Origin: Arthrobacter yangruifuii
GTDB lineage: Bacteria; Actinomycetota; Actinomycetes; Actinomycetales; Micrococcaceae
Direction of reading: 5' to 3'
DNA: 64,000 nucleotides
Assembly (NCBI RefSeq): GCF_009192775.1
Contig: NZ_VTFX01000004.1
Location: 62,001 to 126,000, forward strand
Part shown: positions 39,095 through 47,876 of the stretch, piece by piece
How positions within the stretch are numbered: the stretch's first letter is position 1
How the letters are laid out: each line of letters opens with the position of its first letter
Position numbers and translations under genes: made by a program
Notes under the pieces: model-generated
The model's input: the letters and a program-made list of their open reading frames with translations, nothing else
Databases searched by the model: none
Told to the model about the DNA's origin: nothing

Positions 39095-39511
39095 CTAGCG
39101 CAGCGCTGCCCGCAGGAGAGACACGGCGTCGTCATCCGAGACGCCGTTGGCCCGCACCGTCTCGGCGTACGCGGCGGCGGCTTCGGCCACCCGTCCGCGG
39201 CTGCTGTCACCGTTCGCAGCGATGACGGTTCCCTGCCGGGACCTGGTGGCGACCACTTTGGCCTGCTCCAGCTCACGGTAGGCTTTCGCCACGGTGTTCA
39301 CCGCCAGCCCCAGGTGGCCGGCCAGCGCGCGGACCGTGGGCAGCCGCGTGCCGATGGCGAGGCGGCCGTCATTCGCGGCGTCCAGGATCTGCCGGCGGAG
39401 CTGTTCATACGGGGGAAGCGGGTTGGCGGCGTCGATGCCGACCCAGGCCAGCGCTCCGGCGTCGTGGCCGGCAGGGGTCGGTACGGATCCGGGGCTCGTC
39501 TCGGCAGTCAT
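39095..39511 (-). CDS. GntR-family transcriptional regulator, YtrA subfamily
   Basis: A 138-residue repressor-type protein. The winged helix covers about residues 32-100 (PPYEQLRRQILDAANDGRL, GTRLPTVRALAGHLGLAVNT, VAKAYRELEQAKVVATRSRQG). The remaining C-terminal tail is short, as in YtrA, and lacks a large ligand domain. YtrA regulators usually control adjacent ABC transporter genes, which fits its place nine bases after a heterodimeric ABC exporter. The ATG at 39511 has TAGCAT six bases upstream and no Shine-Dalgarno. Confidence 0.9.
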   Translation of the reverse strand: MTAETSPGSVPTPAGHDAGALAWVGIDAANPLPPYEQLRRQILDAANDGRLAIGTRLPTVRALAGHLGLAVNTVAKAYRELEQAKVVATRSRQGTVIAANGDSSRGRVAEAAAAYAETVRANGVSDDDAVSLLRAALR

Positions 39512-39517
39512 GCTGCA

Positions 39518-39523
39518 ATGCTA
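39518..39523 (-). promoter_or_regulatory. -10-like TAGCAT six bases before the GntR gene
   Basis: The hexamer overlaps the stop codon of the upstream ABC gene and ends six bases before the GntR ATG. It would allow separate leaderless expression of the regulator. Confidence 0.3.
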
Positions 39524-41485
39524 ATGCCCGGCGGGATCCGCCGGCGCCGCGGCTCCGGACTCCCCGCTCTCCGCGCCCTCCGCGGGACCGGCGAACTGGG
39601 AGCGGTACAGCCGGGTGTAAAAGCCCTCCGCCTCCAGCAGGGCCTCGTGCGTGCCCTGCTCCACGATCTGTCCGTCCCGCACCACCAGGATGATATCCGC
39701 GTCCCGAATGGTGGACAGGCGGTGGGCGATCACGAAGCTGGTGCGGTCCTGCCGCAGCGCGTTCATGGCGAGCCGGATGGCAATCTCGGTCCGGGTATCC
39801 ACCGAGCTGGTGGCTTCATCCAGCACCAGGATGGACGGGTTCGAAAGCCAGGCGCGGGCGATCGTGAGCAGCTGGCGCTGGCCCTGGCTCAGGGCGCCGC
39901 CGTCATAGCCGAGCACGGTGTCGTAGCCGTCGGGCAGCGACCGGACGAAGTGGTCCACATGTGTTGCCTGCGCCGCCGACACGATATCGTCCTCGGTGGC
40001 GCCGGGCGCCCCATAGGCCAGGTTCTCCCGCATCGTGCCTTCGAACAGCCAGGCGTCCTGGAGCACCATCCCGATATGGCTGCGCAGCTCCTCGCGGCCG
40101 AGCCGGGAAATATCGACGCCGTCGATGGTGATCCGGCCGGCATCCACCTCATAGAAGCGCATGAGGAGGTTGACCAGCGTGGTCTTGCCGGCGCCGGTGG
40201 GCCCCACGATGGCCACCGTCTGTCCGGGTTCAGCCGTGAAGGACAGGTTCCGGATCAGCGGGGCGTCCGGGCTGTAGCTGAAGGACACATTCTCGAACGC
40301 CACCCGTCCGCGGACATTTTCCAGGTGTTCCGGATGTTCGGGATCCGGCTCCTGCTCCCTGGCATCCAGCAGCGCGAACACCCGTTCGGCCGAGGCGACC
40401 CCGGACTGCAGCATGTTGATCAGCCCGCCCAGCTGGCCGAGCGGCTGGCTGAACTGCCGGCTGTACTGGACAAAGGCCTGCACTCCCCCGATGGACAGCT
40501 GCCCGCCGGCCACCTGCAGGCCGCCGACCACGGCCACGGCCACGTAATTGAGGTTCGAAATGAACGTCATGGCCGGCATGATGATGCCGGAAACAAACTG
40601 GGCCCGGAACGCAGACCGGAAGAGCCGGTTGTTCGCCGGGGCGAAGCCCTCAATCACCCGTTCCTGCTGGCCGAAGGCCTTCACCACGTCCTGGCCGGTG
40701 AACATTTCCTCGATGTAGCCGTTCACCTCGCCGGTGGATTTCCACTGGGTCTTGAACTCCGCCTGCGAGCGCCGGGCGATGAGCACGGTCACCAGGGCGG
40801 AGACCGGCACCGTGATCACGGCAATCAGCGCCAGCAGCGGGGAGATGGAGATCATCATGGCCAGGACGCCGATGATGGTCAGGACCGAGGTGATGATCTG
40901 GGTCAGACTCTGCGACAGGGTCTGGGCCAGGTTGTCGATGTCATTGGTGACGCGGCTCAGGACGTCGCCGCGTGACTGCTGCTGGAAGTGGGACATGGGC
41001 AGGCGGAACAGTTTGCCGTCAACATCGCGGCGCAGCCGGTACATGGCGTTCTGCACAATGCGCGCAGTCACCCGTGCCTGGAACCAGCCGAAGACGAACG
41101 CCGCCAGGTAGATGCACAGCACGCCGAGCAGGATCCCGCCGAGCCGCGCGAAGTCCAGTCCCTGCCCGGGGACCACGTCCATGGCGGCGAGCATGTCCGC
41201 CATGGTCCCGTCCCCCGCAGCGCGCAGAGCCTGGACCTGGGCATCCTTGGACATCCCCGCCGGCAGCGACTGCCCGATGAACCCGTTGAAGATGACGTTG
41301 GTGGCCTCGCCCAGGATCCGCGGTGCGCTGACCGCGAGCGCCACGGAGACGACGGCGGAGACCACCACCGCAGCCACGCGCAGCCGGTCCGGAGCCATCA
41401 GCCCCAGGATCCGGCGGACACTGCCGGCGAAGTTCTCCGGTTTGGCCGAGGCCCCCGGGCGTCCCCGTCCCCCGTGCATACTCAT
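39521..41485 (-). CDS. ABC exporter subunit with canonical ATPase site (type IV, permease-ATPase)
   Basis: Half-transporter of 654 residues: a six-helix membrane domain (about 30-370) fused to an ATPase. Walker A is GPTGAGKTT, the signature is LSQGQRQLLTIARA, Walker B ILVLDEATSSVD has the catalytic Glu, and the H-loop VIAHRLSTI has the catalytic His. The partner gene overlaps it (ATGA) and has a degenerate Walker B and H-loop, so the two should form a heterodimer of the TM287/288 or BmrCD kind. The long loop between the first two helices (FIGQSLPAGMSKDAQVQALR) is typical of this subunit. Substrates may be drugs or lipids. Confidence 0.92.
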   Translation of the reverse strand: MSMHGGRGRPGASAKPENFAGSVRRILGLMAPDRLRVAAVVVSAVVSVALAVSAPRILGEATNVIFNGFIGQSLPAGMSKDAQVQALRAAGDGTMADMLAAMDVVPGQGLDFARLGGILLGVLCIYLAAFVFGWFQARVTARIVQNAMYRLRRDVDGKLFRLPMSHFQQQSRGDVLSRVTNDIDNLAQTLSQSLTQIITSVLTIIGVLAMMISISPLLALIAVITVPVSALVTVLIARRSQAEFKTQWKSTGEVNGYIEEMFTGQDVVKAFGQQERVIEGFAPANNRLFRSAFRAQFVSGIIMPAMTFISNLNYVAVAVVGGLQVAGGQLSIGGVQAFVQYSRQFSQPLGQLGGLINMLQSGVASAERVFALLDAREQEPDPEHPEHLENVRGRVAFENVSFSYSPDAPLIRNLSFTAEPGQTVAIVGPTGAGKTTLVNLLMRFYEVDAGRITIDGVDISRLGREELRSHIGMVLQDAWLFEGTMRENLAYGAPGATEDDIVSAAQATHVDHFVRSLPDGYDTVLGYDGGALSQGQRQLLTIARAWLSNPSILVLDEATSSVDTRTEIAIRLAMNALRQDRTSFVIAHRLSTIRDADIILVVRDGQIVEQGTHEALLEAEGFYTRLYRSQFAGPAEGAESGESGAAAPADPAGH

Positions 41486-43215
41486 GCGACTTCCTCCGCG
41501 GTCAGCTGCGACGCGACGATTTCCCGGTACGTGTCGGAGGACGCCATCAGCTCCGCATGGGTTCCCTGCCCCACGATCCGTCCCTCCTCCAGGACAAGGA
41601 TCCGGGCGGCGTCGGTAATCGTGTTCACCCGCTGGGCCACGACTATCACCGTGGCTTCCCGGGTCTGCGGCTTCAGCGCAGCCCGCAGCCGGGCGTCGGT
41701 GGCGAAGTCCAGCGCCGAAAAGCTGTCGTCAAAGAGGTAGATGGAGGGCCGGACCACCAGGGCACGGGCAATGGCCAGGCGCTGGCGCTGTCCCCCGGAG
41801 AAGTTGGCCCCGCCCTGCTCCACCTGGTGTGCCAGTCCCCCTTCGGCCGCCCGCACGAAATCTGCCGCCTGCGCGGTCTCCAAGGCCTCCCAGAGTTCGG
41901 CGTCCGTAGCCTCCGGTTTACCGAAGCGCAGGTTCGAGGCGATGGTGCCGCTGAACAGGTACGCCCGCTGGGGCACCAGGCCGATGCCGCGGCGCAGCGA
42001 GGAAAGGGTGACCCCGGCAATGTCCTGTCCGTCCACGGTGATGCGTCCGGACGTGGAGTCGAGCAGCCGCGGGACCAGGCTGAGCAGCGTGGTCTTTCCC
42101 GACCCCGTTGACCCGATGATGGCCGTGGTCTCCCCGGGCAGGGCTTCAAAGCTGAGGTTGAACAGCACCGGGTCCTCAGCCCCCGGATAGCTGTACCCGA
42201 CATCCGTGAAGGTGAGCCTGCCGCCGTCGTAAGCCAGTTCCGCTGCCCCGGGGGCGTCGGCGACGGTGGTACGCGTATCCAGTACTTCGAAGATACGTTC
42301 GGCACACACGGCGGCCCGGGGCAGCATCATGATCATGAACATGGACATCATCACGGCCATAAGGATCTGCATGATGTACGCAATGAAGGCGGTGAGCGCA
42401 CCGATCTGCATCTGACCGGCATCAATCCGGAAGGCACCGAACCAGACCACGGCGACCGTGGCCAGGTTGGCCACCAGCATGGCGGCGGGAAACAGCAGTG
42501 CCAGCAGCTGGCTGATCCGCAGCTGCGTGGAGGTGAGGTCCCGGTTCGCCCCGGCGAAACGGTCCTGCTCGGAGTGCTCCCGGATAAAGGCCCGGATCAC
42601 GCTGATCCCCATGATCTGTTCCCGCAGAACCGAGTTGACGCGGTCAATCTGACGCTGGGCGCGCCGGAACAGGGGAATCAGCCGCCGCAGGACCAGGCCG
42701 ATCACCAGGAACAGGGCCGGCAGGATCAGCAGCAGGATTCCGGAGAGCGGAATGTCCTGGTTCAGGGCCAGCAGTACTCCGCCGATGCCCATGATGGGCG
42801 CCGAGACCATCATGGTGAACGTCATCAGGAGCGTCATCTGCACCTGCTGCACGTCATTGGTGGTCCGGGTGATCAGCGACGGCGGGCCGAAGAGCCCCAC
42901 CTCCCGGGAGGAAAACGTCTCCACGTTGGTGAACAGGGCGGCTCGGATATTCCGGCCGGCGCTCATGGCCACCCGGGATGCGAGATAGGTGGCGGAGATG
43001 GAACACAGGACCTGGACGGCCGTGACGGCAAGCATCCACCCGCCCACCTGCATAATCACACCCGTGTCCCCGGTAACCACGCCGCGGTCAATGATGTCCG
43101 CGTTCAGGGTCGGCAGATACAGCGTGGCGACGGTCTGCAGCAGCTGCAGGAGAACGACGGCGGCCACCGCGCCTTTATAGGGGGCCAGGTTTTCCCGAAC
43201 CAGCCTCAGAAGCAT
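41482..43215 (-). CDS. ABC exporter subunit with degenerate ATPase site
   Basis: Half-transporter of 577 residues: six membrane helices (about 15-310) and a C-terminal ATPase. Walker A GSTGSGKTT and signature FSGGQRQRLAIARA are intact, but Walker B reads YLFDDSFSALD, with Asp replacing the catalytic Glu, and the H-loop is VVAQRV, with Gln replacing His. These two changes mark the degenerate site of heterodimeric exporters. The ATG at 43215 has TACGTT six bases upstream and no Shine-Dalgarno. It is the first gene of the operon with the canonical subunit and the GntR regulator. Confidence 0.92.
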   Translation of the reverse strand: MLLRLVRENLAPYKGAVAAVVLLQLLQTVATLYLPTLNADIIDRGVVTGDTGVIMQVGGWMLAVTAVQVLCSISATYLASRVAMSAGRNIRAALFTNVETFSSREVGLFGPPSLITRTTNDVQQVQMTLLMTFTMMVSAPIMGIGGVLLALNQDIPLSGILLLILPALFLVIGLVLRRLIPLFRRAQRQIDRVNSVLREQIMGISVIRAFIREHSEQDRFAGANRDLTSTQLRISQLLALLFPAAMLVANLATVAVVWFGAFRIDAGQMQIGALTAFIAYIMQILMAVMMSMFMIMMLPRAAVCAERIFEVLDTRTTVADAPGAAELAYDGGRLTFTDVGYSYPGAEDPVLFNLSFEALPGETTAIIGSTGSGKTTLLSLVPRLLDSTSGRITVDGQDIAGVTLSSLRRGIGLVPQRAYLFSGTIASNLRFGKPEATDAELWEALETAQAADFVRAAEGGLAHQVEQGGANFSGGQRQRLAIARALVVRPSIYLFDDSFSALDFATDARLRAALKPQTREATVIVVAQRVNTITDAARILVLEEGRIVGQGTHAELMASSDTYREIVASQLTAEEVA

Positions 43216-43221
43216 CCTTGC

Positions 43222-43227
43222 AACGTA
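43222..43227 (-). promoter_or_regulatory. -10-like TACGTT before the ABC exporter operon
   Basis: TACGTT on the minus strand ends six bases before the ATG at 43215. It faces the divergent TAGACT of the next gene 50 bases away. Confidence 0.4.
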
Positions 43228-43276
43228 CGCCCCTCGGCGAGCGCAGACAATAGGTCCCCTGCGCCAAGTGCCTCGC

Positions 43277-43282
43277 TAGACT
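43277..43282 (+). promoter_or_regulatory. -10-like TAGACT before the metallo-beta-lactamase fold gene
   Basis: TAGACT, GGCCCC, then ATG at 43289. No Shine-Dalgarno is possible in this leader, so a leaderless mRNA is likely. Confidence 0.45.
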
Positions 43283-43288
43283 GGCCCC

Positions 43289-43927
43289 ATGGAGGATCTG
43301 GAGAACATTACTGTCCGCAGCGTGTCCGTCAGCGAGATGGACAACAACGTCTATCTGCTTACCGGGAAGGCCTCCGGTGCACAGGTGCTTATCGACGCCG
43401 CCGCCGACTTCCCGGCCATTGAGCGGCTCCTGGCCGAGGGGGCACGGGATGCGGAGGTTCCGGCGACGCTGGAACTGGTCATCACCACGCACAGCCATTG
43501 GGACCATGTGCGGGCGCTCGCCGATACGGTGGCGGCCACCGGGGCACGAACCGCAGCCGGCACACCGGACGTCCCGGACATTGAGGTTCCCACCGTGCTG
43601 GAACTAAACCACGGGGACGTGCAGGCCTTCCCGGACTTTGAGCTGGAGGTCATCTCCCTGCGCGGGCATACGCCGGGCTCCGTGGCCCTGCTTTACCGTG
43701 ATCCGCACGGGCCGGCCCATCTGTTCACCGGGGATTCGCTCTTTCCCGGCGGGCTGGGCAACACCCAGAAGGATCCCGAACGGTTTGCCCTGCTGTACCA
43801 GGATGTATTCGAACGTGTGTTCGATTATCTGCCGGATGACACGGTGGTGCATCCCGGCCACGGGGCCGGCACCACTCTGGGCGCCGAGCGTCCGCACCTG
43901 ACGGAGTGGAAAGAGCGCGGCTGGTAG
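43289..43927 (+). CDS. Metallo-beta-lactamase fold hydrolase
   Basis: A 212-residue zinc hydrolase of the glyoxalase II-like group. Metal ligands are visible: THSHWDHV (H68, H70, D72, H73), GHTPGSVAL, FTGDSLFPGG with the bridging Asp, and VHPGHGAGTTLG with the last His. The sequence is short for glyoxalase II, which has an extra C-terminal domain, so the substrate is open. The gene stands alone, diverging from the ABC exporter operon and converging on the methyltransferase. Confidence 0.88.
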   Translation: MEDLENITVRSVSVSEMDNNVYLLTGKASGAQVLIDAAADFPAIERLLAEGARDAEVPATLELVITTHSHWDHVRALADTVAATGARTAAGTPDVPDIEVPTVLELNHGDVQAFPDFELEVISLRGHTPGSVALLYRDPHGPAHLFTGDSLFPGGLGNTQKDPERFALLYQDVFERVFDYLPDDTVVHPGHGAGTTLGAERPHLTEWKERGW

Positions 43928-43940
43928 GCCAGTCTCAATA

Positions 43941-43978
43941 CCCCGGGCCACGGAAGAGCCGCCGCCTGCCGCCCGGGG
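43941..43978. terminator. Possible hairpin between convergent genes
   Basis: CCCCGGGC (43941-43948) and GCCCGGGG (43971-43978) are perfect arms around a 22-base loop between two convergent stops. There is no T-tract. Confidence 0.4.
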
Positions 43979-43985
43979 CCTGACC

Positions 43986-44765
43986 CTAACCCTGCTTCCG
44001 GCCCACCATGAACAGCCGGCGGAACGGAAAGACGGTTCCCCAGTCGTGCTGCGGGTAGGCCGTCCGCAGCAGGGCCGCGTATTCGGCCTCGAAGACGGCG
44101 AAGTCCTCGGCGGACAGGGCATCGATGACCGGACGCAAAGCGGTGCCGCGCACCCACTCCAGGACCGGATCAGCGCCGGGCAGGACCTGCGCGTAGCTGG
44201 TCTCCCAGACATCCGCGTCGAATCCGGCCTCGGAGAAGAGTGCCAGGTAGTCCACGGGCTCGTCCACGGCGTCGGCCTGGCGCAGCACGCCCGCCAGCTT
44301 CGGGGCCCAGGCGGCGCTCGCCGCCAGTTCCCGCATCAGCACATGGGAAGGTGCAGTGAAGTTGCCGGGGACCTGTACGGCCAGCCAGGCGCCGTCGTCG
44401 AGCTGCTTGGCCCAGCGGCGCAGGAGCTCCTGGTGACCCGGCACCCACTGAAGGGCCGCATTGGACACCACCACGTCCGTGCCGGCCTCCGGTTCCCAGT
44501 CCTCGATATTCCCGTGCACGAACTCCAGGTTCGACGGCGCGCCCTCCAGGGCCTGTGCCTGCGCGATCATGTCCTCCGAGGAATCCACCCCGGTCACCTG
44601 TGCCTGCGGCCAGCGGGCGGCGAGCGCCGCGGTCAGGACGCCCGTGCCGCAGCCCAGGTCGACCACCCTTCGGGGCGAGTCCGCGGCTATCCGGGCGGTG
44701 AGGTCGAAGAACGGACGGTCGCGGTGCGAGGAGAACTGTGTGTACTTTTCCGGATCCCATTTCAT
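43986..44765 (-). CDS. tam: Trans-aconitate 2-methyltransferase
   Basis: SAM-dependent methyltransferase of 259 residues that matches Tam. This enzyme methylates trans-aconitate, an inhibitor of aconitase formed spontaneously. It has the KWDPEKYTQFSSHRDRPFFDL entry (in short KWDPEKY), the SAM motif VVDLGCGTGVLTAAL, DSSEDMIAQA, and SNAALQWVPGHQELL, all in Tam-like order. The ATG at 44765 is chosen because it matches the family N-terminus and has TAGGCT seven bases upstream. Upstream frame is antisense to the helicase gene. Confidence 0.9.
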   Translation of the reverse strand: MKWDPEKYTQFSSHRDRPFFDLTARIAADSPRRVVDLGCGTGVLTAALAARWPQAQVTGVDSSEDMIAQAQALEGAPSNLEFVHGNIEDWEPEAGTDVVVSNAALQWVPGHQELLRRWAKQLDDGAWLAVQVPGNFTAPSHVLMRELAASAAWAPKLAGVLRQADAVDEPVDYLALFSEAGFDADVWETSYAQVLPGADPVLEWVRGTALRPVIDALSAEDFAVFEAEYAALLRTAYPQHDWGTVFPFRRLFMVGRKQG

Positions 44766-44772
44766 GCCGCCA

Positions 44773-44778
44773 AGCCTA
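44773..44778 (-). promoter_or_regulatory. -10-like TAGGCT before tam
   Basis: TAGGCT ends seven bases before the tam ATG, with no Shine-Dalgarno. It diverges from the helicase promoter 40 bases away. Confidence 0.4.
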
Positions 44779-44818
44779 CTGACGGAACGGAAGGGAAAAC
44801 GGGATCGGCGCGGCCCGA

Positions 44819-44824
44819 TAGTCT
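44819..44824 (+). promoter_or_regulatory. -10-like TAGTCT before the helicase gene
   Basis: TAGTCT ends nine bases before the ATG at 44834. The leader would be at most two or three bases. AAGGA just before the ATG is too close for normal use. Confidence 0.3.
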
Positions 44825-44833
44825 GGTAAGGAC

Positions 44834-47374
44834 ATGAAACTTCTTGAGCAGCTGCCCTCCGGTCCCTCCGCCACCCGCACCATCGACCCCGATGAGACCT
44901 ACACGTCTTTCCTCGAATGGGTCGAGAGCCGCGGAATGTCCCTGTACCCGGCACAGGACGAGGCCGTGATGGAACTGGTGACGGGCAACAACGTCATCCT
45001 GGCCACCCCCACCGGGTCCGGTAAGTCCATGGTGGCGATCGCGGCGCACTTCTACGCCATGGCCCAGGATGAGCGCAGCTATTACACCGCGCCTATCAAG
45101 GCCCTGGTGTCGGAGAAGTTCTTCGCGCTGTGTGAAATCTTCGGCGCGGAGAACGTCGGGATGGTCACCGGCGATTCCTCGGTGAACAAGGACGCCCCGA
45201 TTATCTGCTGCACGGCGGAGATCCTGGCGAACATTGCCCTGCGCGAAGGGCCGGACGCGGATCTGGGCACCGTCATCATGGACGAGTTCCACTTCTACTC
45301 CGATCCGCAGCGCGGCTGGGCCTGGCAGGTGCCCCTGCTGGAGCTGCCGCAGGCCCAGTTCCTGCTGATGTCCGCCACCCTGGGCGACATGACCCGGATC
45401 GCCAATGAACTCAGCGAGCTCACCAACCGGGACACCGTCACGGTCTCCTCCGTGCAGCGGCCCATCCCCCTGCACTACTACTACGTGGAAACCCCGGTCC
45501 AGGAATCCCTCGAGGAACTGCTGGCCACCAAGCAGGTGCCGGTCTACGTGGTGCACTTCTCCCAGATTGAGGCCATTGACCGCGCCCAGGCGCTGATGAG
45601 CATCAACGTGTGCACCCGGGAGGAAAAGGACCGGATTGCCGAGCTGATTGCCGGCTTCCGCTTCGCCCCCGGGTTCGGCAAGACACTGAACCGGTTGGTC
45701 CGCCACGGCATCGGCGTGCACCATGCCGGCATGCTGCCCAAGTACCGCCGCCTGGTGGAGCAGCTGGCGCAGGCCGGGCTGCTGAAGGTCATCTGCGGCA
45801 CCGACACCCTGGGCGTCGGCATCAACGTGCCCATCCGCACCGTGCTGATCACCGCCCTGTCCAAGTACGACGGCACCCGCACCCGCCCGCTGAAGGTCCG
45901 GGAATTCCACCAGATCGCGGGCCGCGCGGGCCGGGCCGGCTACGACACGGCCGGCACCGTCGTCGTGCAGGCGCCCGAACACGTGATTGAAAACGTCAAG
46001 GCCATGGCCAAGGCGCACGCGAAGTTCGGCGATGACCAGAAGAAGCTGCGCCAGGTGGTGAAGAAGAAACCGCAGGCCGGTTTTGTGTCCTGGGGCAAGC
46101 CCACCTTCGAGAAGCTCGTGGACGGCACCCCCGAGCCTCTGACCTCCAGCTTCAACATCACCCACTCCATGCTGCTGAACCTGCTGGAACGCCCCGGGGA
46201 TCCGTTCACCGCGGCCAAGCGGCTGCTCACGCACAACCACGAGACCAGGGCGTCGCAGCTGGCGCTGATGAAGAAGGCCCTGAGCATCTACCGGGAGCTG
46301 AAGACCGCCGGCATTGTCGAGGTGCTGCCGGAGCCCGACGCCGACGGCCGTACCGTCCGCCTGAAGGTGCACCTGCAGCCGAACTTCGCCCTGAACCAGC
46401 CGCTGTCCCCGTTTGCCATGGCCTCCCTGGAGATCCTGGACCCGGACAGCCCCTCCTACGCCCTGGATGTGGTGTCCGTGATCGAGGCGATCATGGAAAA
46501 GCCGCGTCAGGTCCTCTCCGCCCAGGAGAAGAAGGCCCGGGGTGAGGCCATTGCGGCCATGAAGTCCCAGGGCATCGAATACGACGAGCGGATGGCCCTG
46601 CTGGAGGAAGTCACCTACCAGCAGCCGCTGGCCGAGCTGCTCGAGCAGTCCTTCGAGGTGTACCGCTCCGGCGCCCCCTGGCTGGGCGAGTTCGAACTCA
46701 GCCCCAAGTCGATTGTCCGGGACATGTACGAGCGCGCCATGAGCTTCGGTGAGTACGTGCAGTTCTACTCCCTGGCCCGTTCCGAGGGTGTGCTGCTGCG
46801 CTACCTCTCGGACACGTATAAGGCGCTGCTGCACACGGTTCCCCCGGAGCGGCTGCGCGAGGACCTGGAGGACATCATCGAGTGGCTGGGCGAACTGGTC
46901 CGCCAGACGGACTCCTCGCTGCTGGACGAATGGGAAGAGCTGACCAGCGGCGTCAACCCCGACGCGTCCACGGAGCCCGTGCTGCCGCCGGTGCCGGACC
47001 GGCTGACCGCCAACGTCCGGGCCTTCCGGGTCATGGTCCGCAACGAGATGTTCTCCCGGGTGAAGCTGTTCGCCGACGAGGACGACCGCGCCCTGGGCGA
47101 GCTCGACGGCGACGCCGGCTGGGACGCCGACCGGTGGGCAGACGTACTGGACGCCTACTTCGAAGAACACGAAGACATCGACGACGGACCGGACGGCCGC
47201 GGCCCCAACCTCCTGATCATCAAGGAACTTCCCGGCAAATGGGAGGTCCGGCAGATCTTCAAGGACCCCGCCAATCACCTGGATTGGGGCATCACCGCGG
47301 AGGTGGACCTCGCGGCGTCGGATGAGGCCGGCAGCCCCGTCATCAAGGTGATCTCCGCCGGACGGCTGGACTAG
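44834..47374 (+). CDS. Ski2-like DEAD/DEAH-box RNA helicase with DUF3516 C-terminus
   Basis: An 846-residue superfamily 2 helicase. Motif I is TPTGSGKS (about residues 58-65), motif II DEFH, motif III LLMSATLG, and motif VI QIAGRAGRAG. CGTDTLGVGINVPIRT is motif V. After the RecA domains a long C-terminal region corresponds to the actinobacterial DUF3516 domain. This architecture is close to Ski2/Mtr4-type helicases, suggesting a role in RNA decay or processing, but no function is established. It diverges from tam, and the GNAT gene follows ten bases after its stop. Confidence 0.92.
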   Translation: MKLLEQLPSGPSATRTIDPDETYTSFLEWVESRGMSLYPAQDEAVMELVTGNNVILATPTGSGKSMVAIAAHFYAMAQDERSYYTAPIKALVSEKFFALCEIFGAENVGMVTGDSSVNKDAPIICCTAEILANIALREGPDADLGTVIMDEFHFYSDPQRGWAWQVPLLELPQAQFLLMSATLGDMTRIANELSELTNRDTVTVSSVQRPIPLHYYYVETPVQESLEELLATKQVPVYVVHFSQIEAIDRAQALMSINVCTREEKDRIAELIAGFRFAPGFGKTLNRLVRHGIGVHHAGMLPKYRRLVEQLAQAGLLKVICGTDTLGVGINVPIRTVLITALSKYDGTRTRPLKVREFHQIAGRAGRAGYDTAGTVVVQAPEHVIENVKAMAKAHAKFGDDQKKLRQVVKKKPQAGFVSWGKPTFEKLVDGTPEPLTSSFNITHSMLLNLLERPGDPFTAAKRLLTHNHETRASQLALMKKALSIYRELKTAGIVEVLPEPDADGRTVRLKVHLQPNFALNQPLSPFAMASLEILDPDSPSYALDVVSVIEAIMEKPRQVLSAQEKKARGEAIAAMKSQGIEYDERMALLEEVTYQQPLAELLEQSFEVYRSGAPWLGEFELSPKSIVRDMYERAMSFGEYVQFYSLARSEGVLLRYLSDTYKALLHTVPPERLREDLEDIIEWLGELVRQTDSSLLDEWEELTSGVNPDASTEPVLPPVPDRLTANVRAFRVMVRNEMFSRVKLFADEDDRALGELDGDAGWDADRWADVLDAYFEEHEDIDDGPDGRGPNLLIIKELPGKWEVRQIFKDPANHLDWGITAEVDLAASDEAGSPVIKVISAGRLD

Positions 47375-47377
47375 GCT
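47372..47377 (+). promoter_or_regulatory. -10-like TAGGCT before the GNAT gene
   Basis: The hexamer begins with the TAG stop codon of the helicase gene and ends seven bases before the ATG at 47385. It would give a leaderless GNAT mRNA. Confidence 0.4.
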
Positions 47378-47384
47378 GGGCAGC

Positions 47385-47876
47385 ATGCAGATCCGTCCCG
47401 CACGCCGGGAAGACGTCCCCGTCATCCTCGAGCTGATCCATGACCTGGCCATCTACGAAAAAGAGCCCCATGCCGTCAAGAACACGGTGGAGGCGCTGGA
47501 AAAGAATCTCTTCGGCGAGCATCCCGCCGTCTTCGCCCACGTGGCGGAGGACCGTGGGCAGGTGCAGGGTTTCGCCCTGTGGTTCCTGAACTACTCCACC
47601 TGGGAGGGCGTGCACGGAATCTACCTGGAGGATCTCTACGTCCGGCCCGGGGCCCGGGGCCGGGGCATCGGGAAGGCGCTGCTGCGCACCCTGGCCGAAA
47701 CCGCCGTCGACCGCGGCTACGCCAGGGTGGAGTGGTGCGTGCTGAACTGGAATGAACCCTCCATCGGCTTCTACCGGTCCCTGGGCGCCGTCGCGCAGGA
47801 CGACTGGACCACCTTCCGGCTTACCGGGGACGCCCTCGCCTCCTTCGGCGCGTCCTCCCTGGAGGAAGCACGGTGA
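47385..47876 (+). CDS. GNAT-family N-acetyltransferase, diamine/thialysine type
   Basis: A 163-residue acetyl-CoA-dependent acetyltransferase. The acetyl-CoA site is LEDLYVRPGARGRGIGKALL, and WCVLNWNEPSIGFYRSLGA is the C-terminal GNAT motif B. The whole sequence, from IRPARREDVPVILELIHDLA and YEKEP on, resembles SSAT2/thialysine and polyamine acetyltransferases. The substrate is not proven. The stop overlaps the GTG of the peptidase gene by four bases (GTGA). Confidence 0.88.
   Translation: MQIRPARREDVPVILELIHDLAIYEKEPHAVKNTVEALEKNLFGEHPAVFAHVAEDRGQVQGFALWFLNYSTWEGVHGIYLEDLYVRPGARGRGIGKALLRTLAETAVDRGYARVEWCVLNWNEPSIGFYRSLGAVAQDDWTTFRLTGDALASFGASSLEEAR

Noticed and set aside
44762-47452. An 896-codon open frame antisense to the helicase gene
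   Set aside because: It runs through the helicase and into the tam promoter. It is the product of GC-biased third positions.
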